DNA from: an uncultured Actinomyces sp.
GTDB lineage: Bacteria > Actinomycetota > Actinomycetes > Actinomycetales > Actinomycetaceae
Assembly: GCA_937926195.1 (NCBI GenBank)
Contig: CALEXZ010000126.1
Span: forward strand, 1 to 6,082
Direction: 5' to 3'
DNA: 6,082 bases
The translations under genes were made by a program, and so were the position numbers. The notes below the pieces were generated by a model. That model was not told the origin of the DNA, searched no databases, and worked only from the letters and a program-made list of their open reading frames with translations. Within the stretch, counting starts at the first letter, position 1. The number at the start of each line of letters is the position of its first letter. Shown here piece after piece: positions 1 to 5,974 of this stretch.

Positions 1-741
1 CGCGGCGGGCCCGGCAGACGCCGCGGTTTCGGCGGGGCCGGTGACCGCACCCGCCTCGACGTGCCGCACCGTCTCAGCCCGGCCGCCGTCGGGCACGGCC
101 TCAAGCCCCAGGGGGGCACCGGGGGCGGGCACGAGCGGGGGCCGGAAGCGGACGTTGAGCTGGGCGGGACCGGGGTCGTGACTCAGCGTGCCGCAGGCGG
201 CGGCGACGGCGCGGCGCACCTGCCCCCCGATCGCCGTCCGCGCACGCTCCTGCCCCAGGTCGGTGACGAGGTCGGCCGGCAGGTCGACGACGAGCCGTGC
301 CGCGGGCTCAAGTATCCGCGTCTGCTCGGTGGTCTGGGAGGCGCCGGTGCCGACCAGCTCGTGGGGGCGGTCGGCCGAGACGACGAGCAGGGGCACCCCG
401 GCGGCGTCGGCCTCCAGGACCGCCGGGTGCAGGTTGGCCACCGCCGTGCCGGAGGTCGTCACGACGGCGGCGGGCACGCACCGCCCGTGAAGGAGCGCGG
501 CGCGCGACATCCCCAGGGCGATGAATCCGGCGCTGCGCTCGTCGAGGGCGACGCGCAGGCGCACGAGGCCGCCCGCCTCGGCCGCCGCCAGGACGGGAAC
601 GAAGGGGGCGCTGCGCGAGCCGGGGGCCAGGACGATGTCACGCACCCCGGCCTCCACGAGCGCCTGGAGCACCGCGTGGGCGGCGGCGACCGAGGGGGTC
701 TGGGACACGGCCTGGTTCCTGACGTCCTGCGCGCCGCTCAC
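1..741 (-). CDS. menD: MenD, 2-succinyl-5-enolpyruvyl-6-hydroxy-3-cyclohexene-1-carboxylate synthase (N-terminal part, cut by window edge)
   Basis: ThDP-dependent enzyme of menaquinone synthesis; the family joins 2-oxoglutarate, after decarboxylation, to isochorismate in the cytoplasm. The 247 visible residues cover the N-terminal domain and the start of the next, of a protein usually about 550-600 residues long. Motifs seen: PGSRSAPF (about 40-47), DERSAGF (67-73, whose Glu matches the family's conserved ThDP-activating Glu), TTSGTAVANLHPAVLEA (95-111), then VVSADRP and GTGASQTTEQ, all typical of MenD. The start is GTG at 741, which overlaps the menC stop as GTGA; an AGGGG lies 7 bases upstream, so translational coupling to menC is likely. 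A GTG at codon 12 is a weaker alternative. The reading frame is open to the left edge with no break. The family call is secure; the C-terminal half cannot be judged. Confidence 0.95.
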   Translation of the reverse strand, partial: MSGAQDVRNQAVSQTPSVAAAHAVLQALVEAGVRDIVLAPGSRSAPFVPVLAAAEAGGLVRLRVALDERSAGFIALGMSRAALLHGRCVPAAVVTTSGTAVANLHPAVLEADAAGVPLLVVSADRPHELVGTGASQTTEQTRILEPAARLVVDLPADLVTDLGQERARTAIGGQVRRAVAAACGTLSHDPGPAQLNVRFRPPLVPAPGAPLGLEAVPDGGRAETVRHVEAGAVTGPAETAASAGPAA

Positions 742-1838
742 AGGGGCACCCCTGCGACCGGCTCGGCGCCCTCCGACTCTCGCGCCCTTCGGGAGCCCAG
801 CGCGGCGAGGACCTGGGCCAGGCGCGTCTGCCAGCGCCCGGTGAGCGCGCCGTCGGCGCGCACGGCCTCGATCCGCTCCTGAGAGACCCGCGGGCGCGTC
901 ACGGGCAGCAGCCCGGCCGCGGGCAGGCAGGAGGGGGCGGCGACGTCGGCCCCGAGCAGGGCGATGGTGCCCAGGCCGCAGGCGTGGGAGAGGTCCGGCA
1001 GGGCGGCCGCGAGCGCGGCGCCCGCGCCGATGCCCACGCTCGTGTCGAGCGCGGAGGAGACGACAGCGGGCAGGGCGAGGCGCTCGGCCAGGGCGAGGGC
1101 GCGGCGCACACCGCCCAGCGGGGCGACCTTGAGGACGACGACGTCGGCGGCGCCCAGGCGGCGCACCGCGAGGGGGTCGTCGGACAGGCGCACGGACTCG
1201 TCGGCGGCGAGGGGCACGTCGACCCGCGCGCGCAGGGCGGCGAGGTCCTCGGCGCGCGCGCAGGGCTGCTCGGCGTACTCCAGCCCTCCGGCGGCCTCGT
1301 CCATGCGGGGCAGAAGCCAGAGCGCGGTGGCGAGGTCCCAGGCGCCGTTGACGTCGATGCGCACCCGGCCCTCGGGGCCCAGGGCGTCGCGCACCGCGGC
1401 CAGGCGTCGCAGGTCGGCGTCGAGGGTGCCGGCGGGGTCCGTGGCGGCGCGAGTGCCTCCGACCTTGACCTTGGCGGTCGTGGCGCCCGAGGAGAGGGCA
1501 AGGGCGCGCGCACGCTCCCCGTCCACCTCGGGGACGGTGACGTTGACGGGTACCGGGTCGCGGTGCACGGGCAGGTCGGCGTAGCCGGTCACCGCCTGCT
1601 CCAGGGCGCTGGCGAGCCAGGGGGCGCTGGCCTCGGCGTCGTAGTCCCAGAAGGGGGCGACCTCGCCCCAGCCGGCGGGGCCGTGCAGGAGGACGCCGTC
1701 GCGGCCGGTGAGGCCGCGGAAGCGGGTGCGCACCGGCACCTGCCACACGACGGCCCGGTCGACGCCGTCGAGCAGACCGCAGGGGTCGCGCTCGCGGAGG
1801 GCGGCGAGGTCGATCTCACCGGCGGCTGCGGGGGTCAT
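738..1838 (-). CDS. menC: MenC, o-succinylbenzoate synthase (enolase superfamily)
   Basis: Dehydrates SHCHC to o-succinylbenzoate, a later step of the same cytoplasmic pathway as MenD. The 366 residues read as a complete enolase-superfamily protein: a capping domain to about residue 95, then the barrel. Catalytic elements are visible: the KxK motif in TAKVKVGG (K123, K125), metal ligands D162 in RIDVNGAW, E190 in EYAEQPC and D213 in LAADESV, and the opposite-face lysine K237 in VVVLKVAPLGG. This set fits OSBS of the actinobacterial type; related racemases share the fold, but adjacency to menD settles the call. I chose the ATG at 1838. The frame stays open 31 codons further upstream, but that extension is low-complexity Pro/Gly/Arg and unlike the family N-terminus. 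No Shine-Dalgarno sequence precedes the ATG, whereas a TATCCT lies 6 bases before it, which suggests a leaderless message. It overlaps menD by 4 bp. Confidence 0.93.
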   Translation of the reverse strand: MTPAAAGEIDLAALRERDPCGLLDGVDRAVVWQVPVRTRFRGLTGRDGVLLHGPAGWGEVAPFWDYDAEASAPWLASALEQAVTGYADLPVHRDPVPVNVTVPEVDGERARALALSSGATTAKVKVGGTRAATDPAGTLDADLRRLAAVRDALGPEGRVRIDVNGAWDLATALWLLPRMDEAAGGLEYAEQPCARAEDLAALRARVDVPLAADESVRLSDDPLAVRRLGAADVVVLKVAPLGGVRRALALAERLALPAVVSSALDTSVGIGAGAALAAALPDLSHACGLGTIALLGADVAAPSCLPAAGLLPVTRPRVSQERIEAVRADGALTGRWQTRLAQVLAALGSRRARESEGAEPVAGVPL

Positions 1839-1850
1839 GGTCGCAGGATA
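1838..1850 (-). promoter_or_regulatory. Putative -10 element and leaderless start of menC
   Basis: Read on the minus strand, TATCCT (1850 to 1845) matches the actinobacterial -10 pattern TANNNT. It ends 6 bases before the menC ATG, so transcription would begin at or next to the A of the start codon. There is no ribosome binding site between them. No convincing -35 hexamer is seen 16-18 bases upstream, which is common for such promoters. This is inference from spacing only. Confidence 0.4.
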
Positions 1851-1882
1851 GGTCAGGCACCGCTCCTCTCCGGGTAGGGGCT

Positions 1883-1906
1883 GCGGGCGTGGGCCGCCAC
1901 GCCCGC
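1883..1906. promoter_or_regulatory. GC-rich perfect hairpin in the divergent intergenic region
   Basis: Two 10-base arms, GCGGGCGTGG and CCACGCCCGC, are perfectly complementary around a 4-base loop. The element lies 45 bp upstream of menC and about 100 bp upstream of the regulator, so it is 5' to both genes and no T-run follows on either strand; a terminator is unlikely. The next 20 bases (1907-1928) also hold a CCCGGG repeated in inverted fashion. It may be an operator or only a by-product of very high GC content. Confidence 0.3.
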
Positions 1907-1968
1907 CCCGGGCCGCGGGCCGCCCGGGCACGCCGCGTGGCCCGTCCCTGACCTACCCCCTGGGGCCG

Positions 1969-1999
1969 TTGACAGCGACGCAAGGTCGCTGTGTTGGAT
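1969..1999 (+). promoter_or_regulatory. MerR-type promoter with operator dyad for the efflux operon
   Basis: A perfect -35 hexamer TTGACA (1969-1974) is followed, after a 19-bp spacer, by a weak -10, TTGGAT (1994-1999). Lying mostly in the spacer is a perfect inverted repeat: ACAGCGAC (1972-1979), 5-base centre GCAAG, GTCGCTGT (1985-1992). An overlong 19-bp spacer holding the operator is the known hallmark of MerR-activated promoters, where the regulator distorts the DNA to realign the hexamers. The next gene encodes a MerR protein, so autoregulation is the simple reading. The -10 ends 7 bases before the ATG at 2007, which would make the message leaderless. Confidence 0.65.
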
Positions 2000-2006
2000 G
2001 GCGCGC

Positions 2007-2882
2007 ATGAGAGTCAAGGAGATGGCCGACCTGGCCGGGACCACCACGCGGACGGTGCGCTACTACCACCGCCTGGGGCTCCTTCCCGTGCCCCCGACCC
2101 GGGGCGCGCAGCGCAGCTACGACATCGAGCACCTGGCTCGCCTGCTGCGCATCCGCTGGCTCGTGCGCTCCGGCGTGCCACTCAAGCGGGTCGCCGACCT
2201 CCTCGATGAGGACACCGGGCCCGACGGGCCCCCGGACGAGGGCGGCAGCCGCACCGCCCTGGCCGACCTGCGCGCCACCCGCACCGAGATCGACGCGCGC
2301 ATCGCCGAGCTCGAGCACCAGCGTCGGCGCATCGACCTGCTCATCGCCAAGGCGGCGTCCGGCAAGCCCCTGTCCCCCCTGCCGAGGACGGTGACGGACT
2401 ACTACGGCGACCTGGAGAGCCGCCTGTCGAGCCCAGGGGCGCGGCGCACCCTGCGCGCCAAGCAGCACATGCTGACGCTGCTCGTCGTCTCGGGCATGTT
2501 CCCGGCGACCGCGGTCGGCCTCTTCCTGGAGGAGTACGAGCAGGAGCGCGACACGGTCATCGACCTCTTCGAGCGCTTCGACTCGCTCAAGGGCCAGAGC
2601 CTGGCCCGCCCGGACACGCGCGAGCGTGCGCACGACCTCGCCCGCGAGATGTGCTCCCTCATCACGCGCCACCGGCACTCCGCACGCGACCTCATGAGCT
2701 CGTTCACCGGTGGTCGCATCTCCCCCGGCGTGTGGGCCGTCTACGGGCCGCTCCTGCGCGCCACCTACCCGGACCCGGTGCATCGCGTCGTCGTCGACGA
2801 GGTCCTCTCCTCCATCGCCGCGGACCCGGTCCTGTCCACCGTCATCGACCCCGCAGTGAGAAAGGAGTGGCTCCGTGTCTGA
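2007..2882 (+). CDS. MerR-family transcriptional regulator of the adjacent ABC exporter
   Basis: DNA-binding regulator, 291 residues. The N-terminus (1-26, VKEMADLAGTTTRTVRYYHRLGLL) is a clear MerR winged helix-turn-helix, followed by the wing (RSYD, 36-39) and second helical pair to about residue 66. Residues 82-116 form an Arg/Glu-rich helix, the expected dimerisation coiled coil. Residues 125-291 are a long, mostly helical C-terminal region that I do not recognise; it is far larger than the short effector end of metal-sensing MerR proteins, and the protein has a single Cys (216), so a metal sensor is unlikely and a small organic ligand more likely. An ATG at 1998 in the same frame would add MAR; I prefer 2007 because family members begin MRxxE and the -10 spacing fits. 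Its end overlaps the ATPase start by 8 bp, so it leads the operon. It probably binds the dyad at 1972-1992. Confidence 0.88.
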   Translation: MRVKEMADLAGTTTRTVRYYHRLGLLPVPPTRGAQRSYDIEHLARLLRIRWLVRSGVPLKRVADLLDEDTGPDGPPDEGGSRTALADLRATRTEIDARIAELEHQRRRIDLLIAKAASGKPLSPLPRTVTDYYGDLESRLSSPGARRTLRAKQHMLTLLVVSGMFPATAVGLFLEEYEQERDTVIDLFERFDSLKGQSLARPDTRERAHDLAREMCSLITRHRHSARDLMSSFTGGRISPGVWAVYGPLLRATYPDPVHRVVVDEVLSSIAADPVLSTVIDPAVRKEWLRV

Positions 2883-3849
2883 GCCCGCACCCACCCACCC
2901 CATCGAGGTCTCGGGACTGGTCAAGCGCTTCGGGCGCGTGAGCGCCCTGGACGGCCTCGACCTGTGCGTCGAGGCAGGCACCGTCCACGGCTTCCTCGGC
3001 CCCAACGGCGCGGGCAAGTCGACGGCGATCCGCACCCTGCTGGGCCTGTACCGTCCCGACGCCGGGTCGGTGCGGGTCCTGGGCGAGTCGCCGACGACGC
3101 ACGCGGCCGCCGTCAACCGTCGTCTGGCCTACGTGCCCGGAGACGTGGCCCTGTGGCCCAGGCTCACCGGCGGCCAGGCCCTGGACGCACTCGCGGGCCT
3201 GCGCGGGGCGCGGGACCGGGCGGCGGAGGCGGCGCTCATCGAGCGCTTCGGCCTCGACCCGTCCAAGCGGGTGCGCACCTACTCCAAGGGCAACCGGCAG
3301 AAGGTCGCGCTCGTGGCGGCCCTGTCCGCACCCGTCGACCTGTTCATTCTCGACGAGCCGACCAGCGGGCTGGATCCGCTCATGGAGCGCGTCTTCACCG
3401 AGGTCGTCACCGAGCTCAGTGCACGCGGGGCGACGGTCCTGCTCTCCAGCCACATCCTCGCCGAGGTGCAGGCCCTGTGCTCGCGGGTGACGATCATCAA
3501 GAACGGCCGCGTCGTCGAGGACGGGGACCTGGCGGCCCTCCAGGCGCTGGCGCGCACCCGCGTGAGCCTGGGGACCGACGTCGACCTCCTGCCGCAGCTC
3601 CTCGGCTCCCTGAGGGCGGCAGGCTGCGAGGAGGACTCGATCTCGCGACGTGACGACGGCGAACGCTGCCACCTCGTCCTGCAGGTGCCGGCGACGCGGC
3701 TGCCGCCGGTCCTGGCCACGGTCTCCTCCCAGGGCCTGGTGGACGTGCGGGTGGAGCCGGCGACCCTGGAGGACCTCTTCCTCTCCCACTACACGAGCGA
3801 GCCCGCCTCGGAGGCAGGGCCGCAGGCCCGCTTGGAGGTGAGGTCATGA
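2875..3849 (+). CDS. ABC exporter ATP-binding protein (DrrA/TnrB2-like drug-export type)
   Basis: Cytoplasmic ATPase subunit, 324 residues, that would power the permease encoded next. Motifs in order: Walker A GPNGAGKST (42-50); Q-loop region AYVPGDVALWP (85-95), in which the usual Gln position is Gly/Asp; signature YSKGNRQK (136-143) in place of LSGGQ; Walker B LFILDEP (156-162) with catalytic Glu161; D-loop SGLD (164-167); switch His193 in LLSSHILAE. Residues from about 215 on are the C-terminal extension found in ABC-2 drug exporter ATPases. The GTG start at 2875 is supported by a strong AAAGGAG at 2861-2867, 7 bases away. It overlaps the regulator by 8 bp and the permease by 4 bp (ATGA), so the three genes are likely co-translated. 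The variant Q-loop and signature are, from memory, shared by a known subfamily, so the enzyme is probably active. Substrate not deducible. Confidence 0.94.
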   Translation: MSEPAPTHPIEVSGLVKRFGRVSALDGLDLCVEAGTVHGFLGPNGAGKSTAIRTLLGLYRPDAGSVRVLGESPTTHAAAVNRRLAYVPGDVALWPRLTGGQALDALAGLRGARDRAAEAALIERFGLDPSKRVRTYSKGNRQKVALVAALSAPVDLFILDEPTSGLDPLMERVFTEVVTELSARGATVLLSSHILAEVQALCSRVTIIKNGRVVEDGDLAALQALARTRVSLGTDVDLLPQLLGSLRAAGCEEDSISRRDDGERCHLVLQVPATRLPPVLATVSSQGLVDVRVEPATLEDLFLSHYTSEPASEAGPQARLEVRS

Positions 3850-5543
3850 GCGTCGCACGCACGCCCCCTGCCGAGGCGACCGGCCGCGCCCGGCGGCCCG
3901 GGGCAGCGGGGAGGGGAGGGCGGCGCCGCGGTGCGAGCCGGCAGGCCGTGCTCGGCACGCGCACCGTGCTGGGCCTGCTCACCCGTCGCCTCCGGGTCCC
4001 TGCCGCCGCGACGCTGCTCGTGCTGTGGTCCTTGGTCGTCGCCGCACCGCCGAGCTACCGGCGAACCTACCCGGACGCGGCCTCCCGCCAGGTGGTCATC
4101 GACATGGCCGACCGCTCCCCGGCGGTCGCCGTCCTCATGGGCAGGCTGCCCGCACCGGGGAACCTGGGACAGTTCTTCGCTTGGGAGACCGGGACCTATG
4201 TCGTGTGGTGCACGGTGCTGCTCGCCGTCCTGCTCACGGTCACGGCCACGCGCGGCGACGAGCAGTCGGGGCTCGTCGAGCTCTCCCGGGGCTCGGGGGC
4301 GGGCCGCTGGACCCTGTTCGTCGCCTCGGCGGGCTGGGTGGCGGCGCTGCTCGTCCTGCTCAGCGTCGGTTCGGGCCTGGCGCTCACGGCGGCAGCGCTC
4401 TCCGAGGAGGAGATGACCGTCGCGGGCGCGTGGGTGTACGCGGCGCTGCTTCTCGTCACCGGTCTCGTCTTCGAGGCCCTCGTCCTCGTCCTCGCCCAGC
4501 TCTTCCGCGAGCCGGGAGCCGTCAGGGGCGCGGGGCTGCTGGCTTTCGCCGCGGCCTTCATGCTGCGGGTGACCGCGGACGTCACGGAGGCGTCGTGGCT
4601 GCGCTGGCTCACCCCCCTGGGTTGGCGTGACCTTGTCGACCCCTACGGGGCGGGCGACCTGCGGGCCCTGGCACTGGGACTGGGAGCCGCCCTCACCACC
4701 GGGGGCGTCGCCGCCCTGCTGTACGTGCGCCGGGACGTCGATGCCGCCTGGCTTCCTGAGATCTCCTCCTCCCGCCGACGTCGGCGCGTGCACGGTCCGC
4801 TCGACCTCCTGCTGCGCCTCGGAGCGCGCAGCACGATGTGGTGGCTTGTGTCGCTGACCTCCCTCACGATGCTCTTTACGGGCATGGGGTCTGGCATGTC
4901 CGAGGTCCTGCGCACCTCCCAGCAGACGGCGGACGTCCTGACCGCCCTGGCCGGGCAGGGCAGTGTCGCAGCCATCTACCTGCGACTTGTCGCCGAGACC
5001 AACGCACTCATCATCGCTGTCGCCGTCACCGTGCGCGCACTGGGTGCGGTCAGTGACGAGCGCTCCGGGCTCACCGAGGTCGTGCTTGCCCAGAGCGTCT
5101 CGCGCGGCCGCTGGTACTGGGCACGGGTCCTCGACGCCCTTGTTCTGGGGGTCGTGGCCCTGGTCGTGTCCGCGGGGGCGACAGCGGCCGTCGCCGGGTC
5201 CCAGTTCCCCCACGAGCAGGCGGCTGAGCGGTCCTGGGCCTACACCCTGTCGCAGGGTGCGGGGACGCTGGCGGTGCTCGGGATCGTCTTCTGCCTCGTC
5301 GGCCTGGCCCCGCGGCTGGCGGGACTGTCGTGGGCGGTGGTGGCGTGGAGCGCCTTCGCGGTCTTCGCCGGGGGCATTCTCGGGGTCCCGCAGTGGGTGC
5401 TGGATGCGTCTGCGCTCGGGCATGTCGTCGAGGTCGGCGCCTCGACTGACTGGGCGCCGCTGGCGGTGCAGGGCGTTGTCGGGGTGCTGGGCCTGCTCGC
5501 CGGCTGGTGCGGGCTGCGACGTCGGGCGGTGCCGGACGTGTGA
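3846..5543 (+). CDS. ABC-2 type exporter permease, two-half 12-TM (TnrB3-like, COG3559 type)
   Basis: Membrane subunit of the exporter, 565 residues. An Arg/Gly-rich cytosolic tail (1-45) precedes two sets of about six hydrophobic segments: roughly 52-68, 116-134, 156-183, 194-218, 226-242, 273-293, then 333-347, 376-400, 428-450, 470-487, 490-513 and 538-556. The halves are homologous: RGDEQSGLVELSRGSGAGRW (136-155) and SDERSGLTEVVLAQSVSRGRW (403-423) are the same cytosolic loop in each. Such fused permeases pair with one ATPase type to export polyketide-like antibiotics, as in tetronasin resistance; whether this one handles a drug, lipid or own metabolite is unknown. The ATG overlaps the ATPase stop as ATGA, with GGAGG at 3834-3838 as ribosome binding site. 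It is the last gene of the operon. The half-repeat and topology are seen; the substrate class is inference from the family. Confidence 0.92.
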   Translation: MSVARTPPAEATGRARRPGAAGRGGRRRGASRQAVLGTRTVLGLLTRRLRVPAAATLLVLWSLVVAAPPSYRRTYPDAASRQVVIDMADRSPAVAVLMGRLPAPGNLGQFFAWETGTYVVWCTVLLAVLLTVTATRGDEQSGLVELSRGSGAGRWTLFVASAGWVAALLVLLSVGSGLALTAAALSEEEMTVAGAWVYAALLLVTGLVFEALVLVLAQLFREPGAVRGAGLLAFAAAFMLRVTADVTEASWLRWLTPLGWRDLVDPYGAGDLRALALGLGAALTTGGVAALLYVRRDVDAAWLPEISSSRRRRRVHGPLDLLLRLGARSTMWWLVSLTSLTMLFTGMGSGMSEVLRTSQQTADVLTALAGQGSVAAIYLRLVAETNALIIAVAVTVRALGAVSDERSGLTEVVLAQSVSRGRWYWARVLDALVLGVVALVVSAGATAAVAGSQFPHEQAAERSWAYTLSQGAGTLAVLGIVFCLVGLAPRLAGLSWAVVAWSAFAVFAGGILGVPQWVLDASALGHVVEVGASTDWAPLAVQGVVGVLGLLAGWCGLRRRAVPDV

Positions 5544-5554
5544 GGGCACGCCGG
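5532..5554 (+). terminator. Weak hairpin overlapping the permease stop codon
   Basis: CCGGACGTG (5532-5540) can pair with CACGCCGG (5547-5554), leaving one bulged A and a 6-base loop that contains the stop codon. No T-run follows, only CTCTT about 8 bases on. It is the only stem found at the operon end, so it is listed as a weak candidate; a Rho-type end or read-through into the repeat array is as likely. Confidence 0.22.
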
Positions 5555-5564
5555 TGGACGCTCT

Positions 5565-5608
5565 TCCCCACGCCGACGGACCTCCCTCCCCACGCCGACG
5601 GACCTCCC
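5565..5608 (+). repeat. Two tandem 22-bp units at the edge of the repeat array
   Basis: Two copies of a 22-base unit (5565-5586 and 5587-5608) that are identical at every position, with key bases CCGACGGACCTCCC. The CCGACGGAC segment also occurs in the 19-bp array at about 5887-5895, so these look like a variant of the reverse-class unit in which the ACAACCT part has changed. They begin 21 bases after the permease stop. Confidence 0.85.
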
Positions 5609-5612
5609 GTCT

Positions 5613-5726
5613 GCCAACGGACAACCTCCGTGCCAACGGACAACCTCCGTGCCAACGGACAACCTCCGTGCCAACGGACAACCTCCGTGCCAACGGATAA
5701 CCTCCGTGCCAACGGATAACCTGCGT
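5613..5726 (-). repeat. Block 1: six tandem 19-bp repeats, reverse orientation
   Basis: Six abutting 19-base units (starts 5613, 5632, 5651, 5670, 5689, 5708) of the form GCCAACGGACAACCTCCGT on the plus strand. The first four are identical. Units 5 and 6 carry GGATAACC instead of GGACAACC, and unit 6 also has TGCGT for TCCGT. There is no spacer between units. The near-identity suggests recent expansion by slippage or unequal crossing-over. I assign minus orientation because the reverse complement, starting TTGTCC, aligns with the TGATCC/TTATCC units of the other blocks. Confidence 0.95.
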
Positions 5727-5758
5727 GCAGCCCTCAGGTGATCCAACCGCACACACGT
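5718..5758 (+). repeat. 41-bp exact direct repeat, copy 1 (block 1/2 junction)
   Basis: This stretch, from AACCTGCGTGCAG through the GCAGCCCTCAG joint to ACACACGT, recurs without mismatch at 5934-5974. It spans the switch from reverse to forward units, so the switch point itself was copied. Confidence 0.93.
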
Positions 5759-5866
5759 GATCCACCAACGTATAAGTGGTCCAACCGCAAAAGTGATCCA
5801 CCACCGCAAAAGTGATCCACCACCGCGCACGTGATCCACCACCGCGCACGTGATCCACCAGCACAC
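5738..5866 (+). repeat. Block 2: seven tandem repeats of about 19 bp, forward orientation
   Basis: Seven abutting units starting at 5738, 5757, 5776, 5793, 5812, 5831 and 5850. The typical form is GTGATCCACCACCGCaaaa or the same with gcac at the end. Most are 19 bases; the units at 5776 and 5850 are 17. The core TGATCC (TGGTCC once) is the constant part and the last four or five bases vary. It is separated from block 1 by the 11-base joint GCAGCCCTCAG. Confidence 0.93.
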
Positions 5867-5872
5867 GTCATT

Positions 5873-5948
5873 GGACAACCCCTGTACCGACGGACAACCT
5901 GCATGCCAACGGACAACCTCTGTGCCGGTGGACAACCTGCGTGCAGCC
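5873..5948 (-). repeat. Block 3: four tandem 19-bp repeats, reverse orientation
   Basis: Four units with GGACAACC at 5873, 5892, 5911 and 5930, exactly 19 bases apart. They are more diverged than block 1, with tails such as CCTGTACCGAC and TCTGTGCCGGT. The stretch 5917-5935 holds GGTGGACAA, the copy that shows the link to the forward class (see findings). The last unit runs into the same GCAGCCCTCAG joint as block 1. Confidence 0.92.
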
Positions 5949-5974
5949 CTCAGGTGATCCAACCGCACACACGT
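5934..5974 (+). repeat. 41-bp exact direct repeat, copy 2 (block 3/4 junction)
   Basis: Identical to 5718-5758, offset by 216 bases. The flanks diverge at once on both sides (GGATAACC against GGACAACC on the left, GTGATCC against GTTATCC on the right), so the joint is either a recent copy tract or is held constant. Confidence 0.93.

Noticed and set aside
61..882. Plus-strand open frame over the menD region
   Set aside because: Antisense to a clear MenD with catalytic motifs; its own product is a Gly/Arg/His-rich high-GC shadow with no recognisable domain.
984..1877. Plus-strand open frame opposite menC
   Set aside because: Shadow of menC; menC carries all enolase-superfamily catalytic residues, whereas this frame has none and is low complexity.
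1839..1931. N-terminal extension of MenC by 31 residues
   Set aside because: The extension is Pro/Gly/Arg filler from GC-rich intergenic DNA, would cover the hairpin and the -10 element, and does not fit the family N-terminus.
1953..3116. Minus-strand open frame opposite the MerR regulator and ATPase start
   Set aside because: It runs across the divergent promoter region and is antisense to two genes with clear motifs; no domain is seen.
3789..5864. A 691-residue minus-strand open frame crossing the permease and the repeats
   Set aside because: It is antisense to a well-supported membrane protein with a clear ribosome binding site, has low-complexity Arg/Gly/His composition, and its N-terminal part is only translated 19-bp repeats.
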